Shown: piece after piece, positions 17,360 to 25,849 of the stretch
How positions within the stretch are numbered: the first letter of the stretch is position 1
How the letters are laid out: each line of letters starts with the position of its first letter
Source of the DNA: Streptomyces stelliscabiei
GTDB taxonomy: Bacteria; Actinomycetota; Actinomycetes; Streptomycetales; Streptomycetaceae
Direction: 5' to 3'
Length of the DNA stretch: 64,000 nt
Assembly: GCF_014873495.1 (NCBI RefSeq)
Contig: NZ_JADBGF010000001.1
Span: 4,712,001-4,776,000 of the forward strand
Notes under the pieces: model-generated
Told to the model about the DNA's origin: nothing
What the model saw: the letters and a program-made list of their open reading frames with translations, nothing else
The model's database searches: none
Program-made: the position numbers and the translations under genes

Positions 17360-18109
17360 ATGACCGAACCCCCTGACCGGCCGCGGTCCCCCTCCCGGGC
17401 CCCGGCGGCGGCCCCCGCCCAGCCGTCCACCCCGTCGTCCGCCCCGTCGTCCGCTGTCGTCCAGATCCTGCGGGGGCTGCGGGTCTGGGATCCGCAGGTC
17501 AGCGCACTGCCGTTGTTCGACCCGGCGGCGGCCCCCGCCGAGCCGGTGCCGCTGTTCGCCGCCTGGTTCGGGGAGGTCGTGGCGGCCGGGGAGGTGGAGC
17601 CGCACACCATGTCGCTGGCCACGGCCGACGCGGAGGGCCGGCCGGACGTCCGTACGGTGATGCTGCACGACGTGGACGCGCGGGGCTGGCACTTCGCCTC
17701 CCACGCCGGAAGCCGCAAGGGACGCCACCTCGCGGCCCGCCCGTACGCGTCCCTCGGCTTCTACTGGCCCCTCCTCGGCCGCCAGGTCCGGGTGCGGGGC
17801 CGTGTCACCGTCGAGCCCGCCGAGGTCGCCCACGCCGATCTGCACGCCCGCTCGACGGGTGCGCTGGCCGCCGCCCTCGTGGGCCACCAGAGCGAAGCCC
17901 TGCCTTCGTACGCGGAGCTGGAACGCGCCTCGGAGGCCGCCTGGGAACGCGCCCGGCGGGAGCCGGACGTGGCCGTGCCCTCCTGGACGGCGTACGTCGT
18001 GGAACCGGACGAGGTGGAGTTCTTCCAGGGGGACGCGCGGCGACGGCACGTACGGCTGGACTACCGGCGGGAGAGCGGCGGTTGGATCAAGGAGCTGCTC
18101 TGGCCGTGA
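17360..18109 (+). CDS. Pyridoxine 5'-phosphate oxidase-like flavoprotein
   Basis: A 249-residue protein. The first 35 residues are a Pro/Ala/Ser-rich tail; the PNPOx fold starts near VVQILRGLRVWDPQ. Motifs ATADAEGRPDVRTVMLHDVD, HFASHAGSRKGRHLAARPYA and a C-terminal EFFQGDARRRHVRLDYRR match the FMN-binding oxidase family, including the C-terminal dimerisation segment. It differs clearly from the canonical pdxH product at 60871, so it is probably a paralogue with another substrate. The start codon is 14 bp after the preceding stop, so an operon with 16921 is likely. Confidence 0.8.
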   Translation: MTEPPDRPRSPSRAPAAAPAQPSTPSSAPSSAVVQILRGLRVWDPQVSALPLFDPAAAPAEPVPLFAAWFGEVVAAGEVEPHTMSLATADAEGRPDVRTVMLHDVDARGWHFASHAGSRKGRHLAARPYASLGFYWPLLGRQVRVRGRVTVEPAEVAHADLHARSTGALAAALVGHQSEALPSYAELERASEAAWERARREPDVAVPSWTAYVVEPDEVEFFQGDARRRHVRLDYRRESGGWIKELLWP

Positions 18110-18149
18110 CGGACGGAGGCGAACGGTCTCCCTCGAACCAGACCCGGAT

Positions 18150-18316
18150 CGGGCTCGGATCAGGCCCCCCGATTCGGCCCGGATCAGGCCCCCCGATTCG
18201 GCCCGGATCAGGCCCCCCGATTCGGCCCGGATCAGGCCCTCCGATTCGGCCCGGATCAGGCCCTCCGATTCGGCCCGGATCAGGCCCGGATCAGGCCCCC
18301 CGATTCGGCTCGGATC
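18150..18316. repeat. 24-bp tandem repeat, about six to seven units
   Basis: The unit is GATTCGGCCCGGATCAGGC followed by CCCCC, repeated head to tail with single-base changes and one internal partial duplication. It fills the space between two convergent genes and ends exactly at the stop codon of the methyltransferase gene. It is open in several frames only because 24 is a multiple of three. Copy number is expected to vary between strains. Confidence 0.85.
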
Positions 18317-19097
18317 AGGGCTTCTCCCACACGGACACATGCCCGGTGCTGTCGTTCGTGAACGGCTCCCCGTTCCATCCCGCCCAGCGGTCGCGCAGCC
18401 GCATCCCGGCCAGCCGCGCCATCAGATCCAGCTCGGCCGGCCAGACGTACCGGAACGGGATCGACCGGTACACCGGCCGTCCCTCGACGACCGTCAGATG
18501 GTGCGACCGCATCCCCTGCGTCGCCACGTCGTACGTGTCGAACCCCAGCCGTGTGGGCCCGACATGGAACGGCACCGCGTCCTGCCCCGGCGGCAGCCGC
18601 CGCAGATCCGGCACCCCGACCTCGATCACGAAACAGCCGCCGGGCAGAAGATGCGCGGCGGCGCTGCGGAAGCAGTCCACCTGGGCGTCCTGCGTGGTCA
18701 GGTTGTTGATCGTGTTGAAGACGAGGTAGGCGACGGTGAAGCCGGGGCCGTCGACCCGCGTCGTGGCGAAGTCCCCGAGGGTGACACCGATGTCCGCGCC
18801 GCCCGGCTTGGCCCGCAGCCGCTCCACCATGGCGCGGGACAGGTCGATGCCATGCACCGGGACGCCCCGCCGGGCGAGCGGCAGGGCGATGCGCCCGGTG
18901 CCGATCCCGAACTCCAGCGCCCGCGCGTCCCCTCCGGGTCCGCCCGCGAGAGCGGCGAGCAGGTCCACCGCCGGGTCGACGGCCTCCGCGCCGAACATGG
19001 GGGAGTCGGGGTCGTCGTAGTGCGCCGCGACGGCTTCGCCGAAGTAGCCGTCGGGATCGTCGACGGTCTCGTACGCGAGTCGGTCGTCCGCGCTCAT
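18315..19097 (-). CDS. Class I SAM-dependent methyltransferase
   Basis: A 260-residue Rossmann-fold methyltransferase. The SAM-binding motif I is ALEFGIGTGRIALPLARRGV, motif II contains GIDLSRAMVERL, and GVTLGDFATTRVDG plus AYLVFNTINNLTTQDAQVDC follow. The start ATG overlaps the stop of the upstream GNAT gene (ATGA). Substrate unknown; the family includes ubiquinone- and small-molecule methylases. The stop codon abuts a tandem-repeat array. Confidence 0.88.
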   Translation of the reverse strand: MSADDRLAYETVDDPDGYFGEAVAAHYDDPDSPMFGAEAVDPAVDLLAALAGGPGGDARALEFGIGTGRIALPLARRGVPVHGIDLSRAMVERLRAKPGGADIGVTLGDFATTRVDGPGFTVAYLVFNTINNLTTQDAQVDCFRSAAAHLLPGGCFVIEVGVPDLRRLPPGQDAVPFHVGPTRLGFDTYDVATQGMRSHHLTVVEGRPVYRSIPFRYVWPAELDLMARLAGMRLRDRWAGWNGEPFTNDSTGHVSVWEKP

Positions 19098-19723
19098 CAG
19101 ATCCTTTCCGGTGCCGGGTCGGTGGCCAGCCGCGCGTGCAGGTGCGCGTCCCGGAAGGCGTCGTGGCGCCCCTCGTCGAACGCCGCCCCGCGCATGGTCC
19201 CCTCGTACCGGAACCCGCACAGCTCCGCGACGCGGCAGGACGCGGCATGGCCGACGACATGGTCGAGTTCGAGCCGGTGGATACCGAAGTCGGTGAGGGT
19301 CCAGCGGGCGGCGAGGTCGAGGGCGCGGGTGGCGACCCGGCGGCCCCGGGCCTCGGGCAACGCCCAGTAGCCGACGACGGCCCGGCGCATGGACGCGTCG
19401 ATCCCGCTCAGCCCGATGTGCCCGAGCGTCACACCGGTCTCCGCGTCCGCGATCCGGAAGGAGACGGTCTTGCCCTCCTCGTCGGACTCGGCCCGCAACC
19501 GGAGCGACTCCCGGGCGCCCGCGAGACTCCCGTCCAGCGTCATGGGCGTGTTCCACCGCCGGAAGTCCGGATCGGCACGGCCCCGGAACCACGCCTCCAC
19601 ATGGGCGTCGGAGTCCACGTCCCACGCACACAGCCGCAGCCCGTACCCGTGCGGCTCGGTGGAGGACCCACCTGGAGAAGGATCGGGGAACGGACCGGCG
19701 GATCGCTCATCAGTACGGCTCAC
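19097..19723 (-). CDS. GNAT-family N-acetyltransferase (RimJ/RimL type)
   Basis: A 208-residue protein with the acetyl-CoA site VVGYWALPEARGRRVATRAL and the following HRLELDHVVGHAASCRVAEL, then CGFRYEGTMRG, a RimJ/RimL-like ending. The first 25 residues are variable. It is coupled to the methyltransferase (ATGA) and lies 24 bp after the DUF35 gene, so it may be co-transcribed with the DoxX/DUF35 pair, though its function looks unrelated. Target could be an amino group of a protein or small molecule. Confidence 0.86.
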   Translation of the reverse strand: MSRTDERSAGPFPDPSPGGSSTEPHGYGLRLCAWDVDSDAHVEAWFRGRADPDFRRWNTPMTLDGSLAGARESLRLRAESDEEGKTVSFRIADAETGVTLGHIGLSGIDASMRRAVVGYWALPEARGRRVATRALDLAARWTLTDFGIHRLELDHVVGHAASCRVAELCGFRYEGTMRGAAFDEGRHDAFRDAHLHARLATDPAPERI

Positions 19724-19747
19724 GCCCCCATTGAAACGCGCGCCCCG

Positions 19748-20152
19748 TCACGAGCGCGCGCGAAATACGGGCACCACCACGCCCCCGCCCTCCCGGAAGC
19801 CGACCTCCAACCCCATCCCCGTGCGCAGTCGCCCCTCCGCGCACTCCACCACCTCGGTCATCATCCGCGGCCCCTCGACGAGATCGACGACCGCGGGGAC
19901 GTACGGCGTCCGTTCCCCGAAGGGCGGCAGGTCGTTGCGGTGGACGACGGACCAGGTGTAGAGGGTGGCGCGCCCGGAGGCCTCCTCCCACCGCACGTCC
20001 TCGCTCCAGCAGTACGGGCAGAACTCGCGCGGATAGTGGTGTGCGCGCCCGCAGCCGGCGGCCGCGCAGCGCCGCAGGAGCAGCCGCCCGTCGGCGGCGG
20101 CGTCCCAGTACGTACGGGTGAACTCATCGGCCTCGGGCACATCGAACCGCAT
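19748..20152 (-). CDS. Zn-ribbon/OB-fold (DUF35) protein
   Basis: A 134-residue DUF35 protein. I chose the ATG of MRFDVPEADEFTRTYW because GGGAGGAG lies just upstream; a GTG eight codons earlier is less likely. The zinc ribbon has Cys in CAAAGCG and CPYC, and the OB-fold begins at WEEASGRATLYTWSVVHR. Members bind acyl-CoA and complex with SCP-x-type thiolases. No thiolase gene is adjacent here; the one at 15434 lacks its own partner, and both are in the putative regulon, so they may pair in trans. Confidence 0.84.
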   Translation of the reverse strand: MRFDVPEADEFTRTYWDAAADGRLLLRRCAAAGCGRAHHYPREFCPYCWSEDVRWEEASGRATLYTWSVVHRNDLPPFGERTPYVPAVVDLVEGPRMMTEVVECAEGRLRTGMGLEVGFREGGGVVVPVFRARS

Positions 20153-20185
20153 GCCGCTCCTCCCATCGCTCCTCACGCGCCCCCT

Positions 20186-20638
20186 TCAGAACAAGCCCAA
20201 CGCGCTGTCGACGGACCAGGTCTGCCAGGACATCCCGAACAGCCCCACCACCGAGATGAGCGCCATCATCGAGTTCTGCCCCTGCTCGGCCCAGTCGTGG
20301 ATCATCAGCACGAGATAGAGGAGGTTGAGCAGCAGCCCGCCCAACAGCGCGACCGGGGTGAGCAACCCGAGGATCAGCCCGAGCCCGAGGGCGAGTTCGG
20401 CGTAGACGACGACGTACGCCATCGCCTTGGGCCGAGGCTTGACGACCACGTCGAACCCGCTGCGCACCGCCCCCCACCGATGCTTCTCCGCCACCCCCGC
20501 GGCCCACTCGATGCCGGCCCCCTCGAACCACGCCCCCTTGTCCTTGTGCCGCCAGCTCTCCAGCCACCACAGCCCGAGCCCGATACGAAGAACAGCCAGC
20601 CATTCGGCACCGCCGAGCCAGATCGACTCCATGCACAT
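20186..20638 (-). CDS. DoxX-like integral membrane protein
   Basis: A 150-residue protein starting at the ATG preceded by GGAAGGG. Four hydrophobic segments are visible, including WLAVLRIGLGLWWLES, YVVVYAELALGLGLILGLLT and ALLGGLLLNLLYLVLMIHDW, the DoxX/TQO-small-subunit pattern. Such proteins couple to quinone pools or act as membrane partners of oxidoreductases. It is first in a leftward operon with the DUF35 gene and has a perfect operator 30 bp upstream, so it likely belongs to the catabolic regulon. Confidence 0.8.
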   Translation of the reverse strand: MCMESIWLGGAEWLAVLRIGLGLWWLESWRHKDKGAWFEGAGIEWAAGVAEKHRWGAVRSGFDVVVKPRPKAMAYVVVYAELALGLGLILGLLTPVALLGGLLLNLLYLVLMIHDWAEQGQNSMMALISVVGLFGMSWQTWSVDSALGLF

Positions 20639-20644
20639 CGCCAC

Positions 20645-21012
20645 CCTTCCGCGTGGACGCGGCGTTTCTGACGGTACGTCAGTTCAGCGGAGCGGGGGTG
20701 AATGCGCAAGGGCTGATGACCACCCGGCGGATCCGGGCGCGAAGGCCCTCCGATCGCAGCAGGAACAGGAGCAGGAACAGGACCACCCGGCGCGGGTGGC
20801 GTCCGACGGGAGCGTGGGGGGCGGGGTGGGACGGCGGGAGCGTGAGGCGAGGTGGGGTGGGGTGGAGTGGGACGCCTCACCACCCCACCCCCACATACCA
20901 GGAGACCTACGCCACAGACCCCACCCACGCCTCCTACACCCGTGATCAATCCGCAACCAATTCCGGGCTTGACCGAGACCCAACAAATGAGGGCGTGAAT
21001 ACGCTCAGGCGC
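20645..21012. other. Divergent intergenic region, 368 bp
   Basis: Contains one regulon operator at 20668-20682 (CTGACGGTACGTCAG, a perfect palindrome) near the leftward DoxX gene. It also holds a purine-rich stretch of AGGAACAGG/AGCAGG repeats at 20758-20790 and G-rich runs to 20880. The monooxygenase at 21013 must have its promoter in the right part, but no hexamers stand out. Confidence 0.5.
20668..20682. promoter_or_regulatory. Regulon operator upstream of DoxX-DUF35 operon
   Basis: CTGACGGTACGTCAG: both six-base halves match the consensus exactly. It sits 30 bp upstream of the DoxX start and 330 bp from the monooxygenase start, so it most likely controls the leftward operon. Confidence 0.72.
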
Positions 21013-22227
21013 ATGGCCGACTCCAGAGCTTCCGTCACTCCCGCCTCTTCCGACCGCCCCGTCTATGTGATCGGCGGCGGACCCGGCGGGCTGGCAGTCG
21101 CGTACGCGTTGCGGGCCCAGGGGGTGCGGGCCGTGGTGCTGGAGAAGTCGGACGGGGTCGGGGCATCCTGGCGGCGGCACTACGACCGGCTGCATCTGCA
21201 CACCACCCGGCGCCTGTCGGCGCTTCCCGGCCTGCCCATGCCGCGCCGGTTCGGCCGGTGGGTGTCGCGGGACAACGTGGTCCGCTACCTGGAGAAGTAC
21301 GCCGAGGTGCACCAACTGGAGATCGTGACCGGCGTCGAGGTCTCCCGCGTGGAGCGGACCGCCGACGGCACCGGCTGGCTGCTGCACGCCACCGGCGGCC
21401 GTGAGCTGACCGGCGGCGCGGTCGTCGTCGCCACCGGCTACAACCACACCCCCCACATCCCCGAGTGGCCCGGCCGCGACTCCTACACCGGCGACCTCGT
21501 GCACGCCCGCGAGTACCGCAACCCCGAGTCCTACGCCGGCCGGGACGTCCTCGTCGTCGGCATCGGCAACACCGGCGCCGAGATCGCCGTCGACCTCGTC
21601 GAGGGCGGGGCGGGGCGCGTGCGGCTCGCGGTGCGGACGGCCCCGCACATCGTGCGCCGGTCGACCGCCGGGTGGGCGGCCCAGTACACGGGCGTCCTCG
21701 TACGGCGGCTGCCGGTCGCCCTCGTGGACCGGCTCGCCAAGCCGATGGCGAAGCTCAGCGTGCCGGACCTGTCCGCCCACGGCCTGGCCCGGCCCGACAC
21801 CGGCCTCTACTCCCGCGTGCACGAGGGGGCCGTTCCCGTGCAGGACGTCGGACTCATCGACGCCGTGCGAAAGGGCAGGGTCGAGATCGTCGCCTCGGTC
21901 GAGGGGTTCGAGGACGGCAAGGTCGTCCTCGGCGACGGCACCCGGATCGAGACCGACGCCGTGATCGCCGCCACCGGCTACCGCCGCGCCCTGGAAGGGC
22001 TCGTCGGACACCTCGACGTCCTCGACGGACGCGGGAAGCCGGTCGTGCACGGCGCCCGCTTCCCCAAGAACGCCCCCGGCCTGTACTTCACCGGCTTCAC
22101 CAACCCCATCAGCGGCATGTTCCGCGAACTCGCCCTCGACGCGGAGAAGATCGCCAAGGCCATCGTGAAGACGGGCGGCGTCACCACGCGCGACGCGGTC
22201 ACCGTACAGATCCGCACCACCCGCTGA
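21013..22227 (+). CDS. FAD/NADPH flavin-containing monooxygenase-like oxidoreductase
   Basis: A 404-residue two-dinucleotide-fold flavoprotein. FAD site GGGPGGLAVAYALRAQG (about residues 19-36), second Rossmann site VVGIGNTGAEIAVDL (about 182), and an ATGYN plus ATGYRRAL pair. The FMO fingerprint FxGxxxHxxxW is represented only loosely (HIPEWPGRDSYTGDLVHARE). Members oxygenate ketones or heteroatoms, including Baeyer-Villiger-type steps. Start is the ATG of MADSRASVTP, without a strong ribosome site. It is between operator-bearing genes, but its own link to the regulon is unclear. Confidence 0.84.
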   Translation: MADSRASVTPASSDRPVYVIGGGPGGLAVAYALRAQGVRAVVLEKSDGVGASWRRHYDRLHLHTTRRLSALPGLPMPRRFGRWVSRDNVVRYLEKYAEVHQLEIVTGVEVSRVERTADGTGWLLHATGGRELTGGAVVVATGYNHTPHIPEWPGRDSYTGDLVHAREYRNPESYAGRDVLVVGIGNTGAEIAVDLVEGGAGRVRLAVRTAPHIVRRSTAGWAAQYTGVLVRRLPVALVDRLAKPMAKLSVPDLSAHGLARPDTGLYSRVHEGAVPVQDVGLIDAVRKGRVEIVASVEGFEDGKVVLGDGTRIETDAVIAATGYRRALEGLVGHLDVLDGRGKPVVHGARFPKNAPGLYFTGFTNPISGMFRELALDAEKIAKAIVKTGGVTTRDAVTVQIRTTR

Positions 22228-22449
22228 GCGAACGGGCGGGAGGGTGCGGTCGCCGGGCGGGAGGACAGGCGGCCGAAGGGCGGGAGGGCAAGCGGTCACC
22301 GGCCGCCCGACCGCTCGACGCGCGATCGGGGCACGGGGGCCCCACCAAGCCACCCCCGCCCCAGACCCATCCCCTCCCACACGTCTGACCGTCCCCCGAC
22401 ACGGGTACAACCTCCTTACTGCCGCGTAGCTTTGCCCGCACACCCATTC

Positions 22450-22495
22450 CTGACACAGCGTCAGTTCAGTAGTCTGAAATCTGACGTGTCGTCAG
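22450..22495. promoter_or_regulatory. Two regulon operators upstream of ADP-forming CoA synthetase
   Basis: CTGACACAGCGTCAG (22450-22464) and CTGACGTGTCGTCAG (22481-22495) are 31 bp apart centre to centre, three helical turns, so two dimers could bind on the same DNA face. They lie 56-100 bp upstream of the start at 22551. The rest of the 323-bp gap (22228-22550) shows nothing else recognisable. Confidence 0.72.
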
Positions 22496-22550
22496 AAACG
22501 TGAATGCGTCACGTCACTGAATTGGCTGTCACACAGGAGCGGGCGGACCG

Positions 22551-24803
22551 ATGCTTGGATCAACCCACGGCACCCTCACCACCGACTCCCGCCGGGCCCG
22601 GGCCATCGCGTGCGGGGAGCACCCCACGCAGGTCGTGCACGGCAGGCCCGCCGAGGCAGGCGACCTGGACGTCAGCGGGCGTCCGCTGTACGCCGACGTC
22701 CCCGATCTGGACCGGCTCTTCCGCCCGGAGTCCCTGGCCGTCGTCGGCGCCTCGGACACCGAGGGGCGACCGAACACCGGGATCACCCGGCAGCTGCTCG
22801 CCTGGTCCGAACGCGTCGGCGCCCGGCTGCACCCCGTGCACCCCACGCGGGAGTCGGTCTTCGGCATTCCGTGCGTCCCTTCCGTCGCCGACCTGCCCGA
22901 ACAGGTCGACCTCGCCGTCCTGCTCCTCTCCGACCCCCTCCCCGTGATCGACGAACTGGCTGCGGCCAAGGTGAAGTTCGCCGTCGCCTTCGCCTCCGGA
23001 TTCGCCGAGACCGGCGCGGAGGGCGCCGCCGCGCAGGAGCGGCTGGCCGCCGCCGTGGCCCGCGCCGACGGGCTGCGGCTGCTCGGCCCCAACACCAACC
23101 TCAACGCCTTCGAGCGCTTCCGCGACGACCTCGACGGCCCGGCGATCGCGCTGATCACCCAGTCCGGCCACCAGGGCCGCCCCGTCTTCTCCCTCCAGGA
23201 GATCGGCATCCGCCTCTCGCACTGGGCCCCCACCGGCAACGAGGCGGACCTGGAGGCCGCCGACTTCATCTCCTACTTCGCCGAACGCCCCGAGGTCGGT
23301 GCCATCGCCGCCTACGTCGAGGGCCTCAAGGACGGCCGCGCCTTCCTCCTCGCCGCCGACCGGGCCGCCCGGCGCGGTGTGCCCGTCGTCGCCGTCAAGG
23401 TCGGCCGCACCGAGACCGGCGCCCGCACCGCCGCCTCCCACACCGGCAAACTGACCGGCGCGGACGCGGTGGTGGACGCGGCGATGCGGCAGTACGGCGT
23501 GATCCGCGTCGACGGTCTCGACGAACTCCAGGACACCGCCACGCTCCTGGCGCGGGCCCGGCGCCCGCGCAACCCGGGGGCGGCCGACCCGAGGCCCGAG
23601 GGCGTCGTCGTCTATTCGATCTCGGGCGGCACGGGCGCGCACTTCGCCGACCTGGCCACCGAGGCCGGCCTCCCCCTCCCCACCCTCTCCGAGGCCAAGC
23701 AGGCGGAGCTGCACCAGTGGATCCCGGACTATCTGAGCGTGGCCAACCCCGTCGACAACGGCGGCCACCCCGTGGGCGACTGGCGCGGCCCCCGCATCCT
23801 CGACGCGATCCTCGACGACCCCTCGGTGGGCGTGCTGATCTGCCCCATCACGGGCCCCTTCCCGCCGATGAGCGACAAGCTCGCCGAGGACCTGGTGGCC
23901 GCCGCGGAGCGGACGGACAAGCTGGTGTGCGTGGTGTGGGGGTCGCCGGTGGGCACCGAGGCCGCCTATCGCGAGACGCTGCTCGGGTCGTCCCGGGTGG
24001 CGACCTTCCGCACCTTCGCCAACTGCATCACGGCCATCCGCGCCCACCTCGACCACACCCGCTTCACCAGCGCCTACCGCTCCCCCTTCGACGAGGCACC
24101 GCGCTCCCCCTCCCCCTCCTTCCGCAAGGCGAAGGCACTGATGCGGCCGGGGCAGCAGCTGAGCGAGCACGCGGCGAAGCAGCTGCTGCGCGCGTACGGC
24201 ATACGCGTGCCGCGCGAGCAGCTGGTGACCAGCGCGGCGGCGGCCGTGCGCGCGGCGAGCCTCGTCGGCTACCCGGTGGTGATGAAGGCGTCCGGTGCCC
24301 GCATCGCCCACAAGACCGAACTCGGCCTGGTGAAGGTCGGGCTGACCTCCGCGAGCCAGATCCGCGACGCCTATCGCGAGCTGACCGACATCGCCCGCTA
24401 CGAGGACGTCTCCCTCGACGGGGTGCTGGTGTGCCAGATGGTCGAGCGGGGGGTGGAGATGGTCGTGGGCGTCACCCACGACGACCTCTTCGGGCCCACC
24501 GTCACGGTCGGCCTCGGCGGGGTCCTCGTGGAGGTCCTGCGCGACTCCGCCGTACGCGTGCCCCCCTTCGCCGAGGACCAGGCGCACGCCATGCTCGCCG
24601 AACTGCGCGGGCGGGCCCTGCTGGACGGGGTGCGCGGGGCTCCCCCGGCCGACGTGGACGCCCTCGTGGAGGTGGTGCTCCGCGTGCAGCGTATGGCGCT
24701 GGAACTCGGGGACGAGATAGCGGAGCTGGACATCAACCCGCTGATGGTGCTGCCGAGGGGACAGGGGGCCGTGGCCCTGGACGCGCTGGCGGTGTGCCGC
24801 TGA
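22551..24803 (+). CDS. ADP-forming acyl-CoA synthetase (acetate-CoA ligase family)
   Basis: A 750-residue single-chain NDP-forming acyl-CoA synthetase, which makes acyl-CoA with ATP to ADP plus phosphate. Domain order: N-terminal extension (1-55), CoA-binding Rossmann domain (FRPESLAVVGASDTEGRPNT), two flavodoxin-like ligase domains (ALITQSGHQGRPVFSLQEIG; SHTGKLTGADAVVDAAMRQY), then the ATP-grasp domain from about residue 520 (YGIRVPREQLVTS; GYPVVMKASGARIAHKTELG; AELDINPLMVLP). GGAG lies upstream of the ATG. Two operators precede it. It probably activates or recycles an acid in the same regulon and is followed by an enoyl-CoA hydratase. Confidence 0.9.
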   Translation: MLGSTHGTLTTDSRRARAIACGEHPTQVVHGRPAEAGDLDVSGRPLYADVPDLDRLFRPESLAVVGASDTEGRPNTGITRQLLAWSERVGARLHPVHPTRESVFGIPCVPSVADLPEQVDLAVLLLSDPLPVIDELAAAKVKFAVAFASGFAETGAEGAAAQERLAAAVARADGLRLLGPNTNLNAFERFRDDLDGPAIALITQSGHQGRPVFSLQEIGIRLSHWAPTGNEADLEAADFISYFAERPEVGAIAAYVEGLKDGRAFLLAADRAARRGVPVVAVKVGRTETGARTAASHTGKLTGADAVVDAAMRQYGVIRVDGLDELQDTATLLARARRPRNPGAADPRPEGVVVYSISGGTGAHFADLATEAGLPLPTLSEAKQAELHQWIPDYLSVANPVDNGGHPVGDWRGPRILDAILDDPSVGVLICPITGPFPPMSDKLAEDLVAAAERTDKLVCVVWGSPVGTEAAYRETLLGSSRVATFRTFANCITAIRAHLDHTRFTSAYRSPFDEAPRSPSPSFRKAKALMRPGQQLSEHAAKQLLRAYGIRVPREQLVTSAAAAVRAASLVGYPVVMKASGARIAHKTELGLVKVGLTSASQIRDAYRELTDIARYEDVSLDGVLVCQMVERGVEMVVGVTHDDLFGPTVTVGLGGVLVEVLRDSAVRVPPFAEDQAHAMLAELRGRALLDGVRGAPPADVDALVEVVLRVQRMALELGDEIAELDINPLMVLPRGQGAVALDALAVCR

Positions 24804-24858
24804 GCGCGGCCACCCCCTGAGGACATCAACCACTCCCCGTGACAACTGGAGCACCCAC

Positions 24859-25704
24859 ATGTCCGCTTCCCCCCAAGAACATCCCGAAAAATCCCGTGAC
24901 TCATTGATACTGCACGCCACTGACAACGCCGTCTCGTGGATCACGCTCAACCGCCCCGAGGCGATGAACGCCCTCACCCCCGACCAGCGGGAACACCTCA
25001 TCCGCCTCCTCTGTGACGCCTCCTGCGACCCCGCCGTGCGCGCGGTGGTGATCACGGCCACGGGTCGCGGATTCTGCGCGGGCGCGGACCTGCGGAGCGC
25101 CTCGACCGGCGGCGACACGGCGGGCGCCGAAGGGGGGCGCGTGGCCGGTGACGTGGCGCGCCTGATCCGCCTCGGCGCACAACGGCTCGTCGCGGCCGTC
25201 CTCGACTGCGAGAAGCCGGTGATCGCGGCGGTCAACGGCACGGCGGCCGGCCTGGGCGCGCATCTCGCCCTCGCCTGCGACCTCGTACTGGCGGCCGAGG
25301 AGGCCCGTTTCATCGAGGTGTTCGTACGGCGCGGCCTCGTCCCCGACGGGGGTGGCGCGTATCTGCTGCCCCGCCTCGTCGGGCCCCGGCGGGCGAAGGA
25401 GCTGATGTTCTTCGGGGACGCCCTGTCCGCCGCCGACGCGGAGCGCCTCGGCCTCGTCAACCGGGTCGTGGCCGCCCCGGACCTGCGGAAGACGGCCCGT
25501 GAATGGGCGGAACGGCTCGCCGCCGGGCCGACCCGCGCCCTGGCGTCGACCAAACACCTGGTCAACACCTCCCTCGACACCGACCGCGCCACCGCCTTCG
25601 CCGCCGAGGCCGCCGCACAGGAGATCAACATGACGACGGCGGACGCCCAGGAGGGCGTGGCGAGCTTCGTGGAACGACGGACACCGCGCTACGAGGGCCG
25701 CTGA
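24859..25704 (+). CDS. Enoyl-CoA hydratase
   Basis: A 281-residue crotonase. Motifs: SWITLNRPEAMNALTPDQRE, the oxyanion hole FCAGADLRSAS and NGTAAGLGAHLALACDLVLA, and the second catalytic region FVRRGLVPDGGGAYLLPRLV, where Asp replaces the usual Glu. The rest (AERLGLVNRVV) is canonical. It is 55 bp behind the ADP-forming synthetase on the same strand and is probably co-transcribed from the double-operator promoter. Confidence 0.9.
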   Translation: MSASPQEHPEKSRDSLILHATDNAVSWITLNRPEAMNALTPDQREHLIRLLCDASCDPAVRAVVITATGRGFCAGADLRSASTGGDTAGAEGGRVAGDVARLIRLGAQRLVAAVLDCEKPVIAAVNGTAAGLGAHLALACDLVLAAEEARFIEVFVRRGLVPDGGGAYLLPRLVGPRRAKELMFFGDALSAADAERLGLVNRVVAAPDLRKTAREWAERLAAGPTRALASTKHLVNTSLDTDRATAFAAEAAAQEINMTTADAQEGVASFVERRTPRYEGR

Positions 25705-25727
25705 GGGCTCACCCAAAGCCGGGGGCT

Positions 25728-25780
25728 ACGGGCCACGGGCCACGGGCCACGGCCACAGGCCACAGGCCACAGGCCACAGA
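25728..25780. repeat. Short GGGCCAC/AGGCCAC tandem array
   Basis: Seven copies of a seven-base unit, first GGGCCAC then AGGCCAC, between the hydratase gene and the flavin reductase operator. A slippage-prone array with no coding role seen. Confidence 0.8.
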
Positions 25781-25818
25781 AGAACCGTTACGGGACTTTA
25801 CGGGACCGCACTTCACTT

Positions 25819-25833
25819 CTGACGGGTCGTCAG
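25819..25833. promoter_or_regulatory. Regulon operator upstream of flavin reductase
   Basis: CTGACGGGTCGTCAG lies between a plausible -35 TTCACT (25812-25817) and -10 TTCAAT (25835-25840) with 17-bp spacing, so bound repressor would cover the promoter core. Confidence 0.7.
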
Positions 25834-25849
25834 TTTCAATGGTGAGGTG

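Noticed and set aside
18082..18729. A repeat protein with GPPIRPGS units
   Set aside because: It reads through the 24-bp non-coding array and then antisense to the methyltransferase gene; there is no ribosome site.
22560..25631. A 1023-codon open frame on the minus strand
   Set aside because: Antisense shadow of the ADP-forming synthetase and hydratase genes; composition is typical of high-G+C complementary frames.
25728..25780. A CRISPR-like array
   Set aside because: The units are seven bases with no spacers, so it is a simple tandem repeat.
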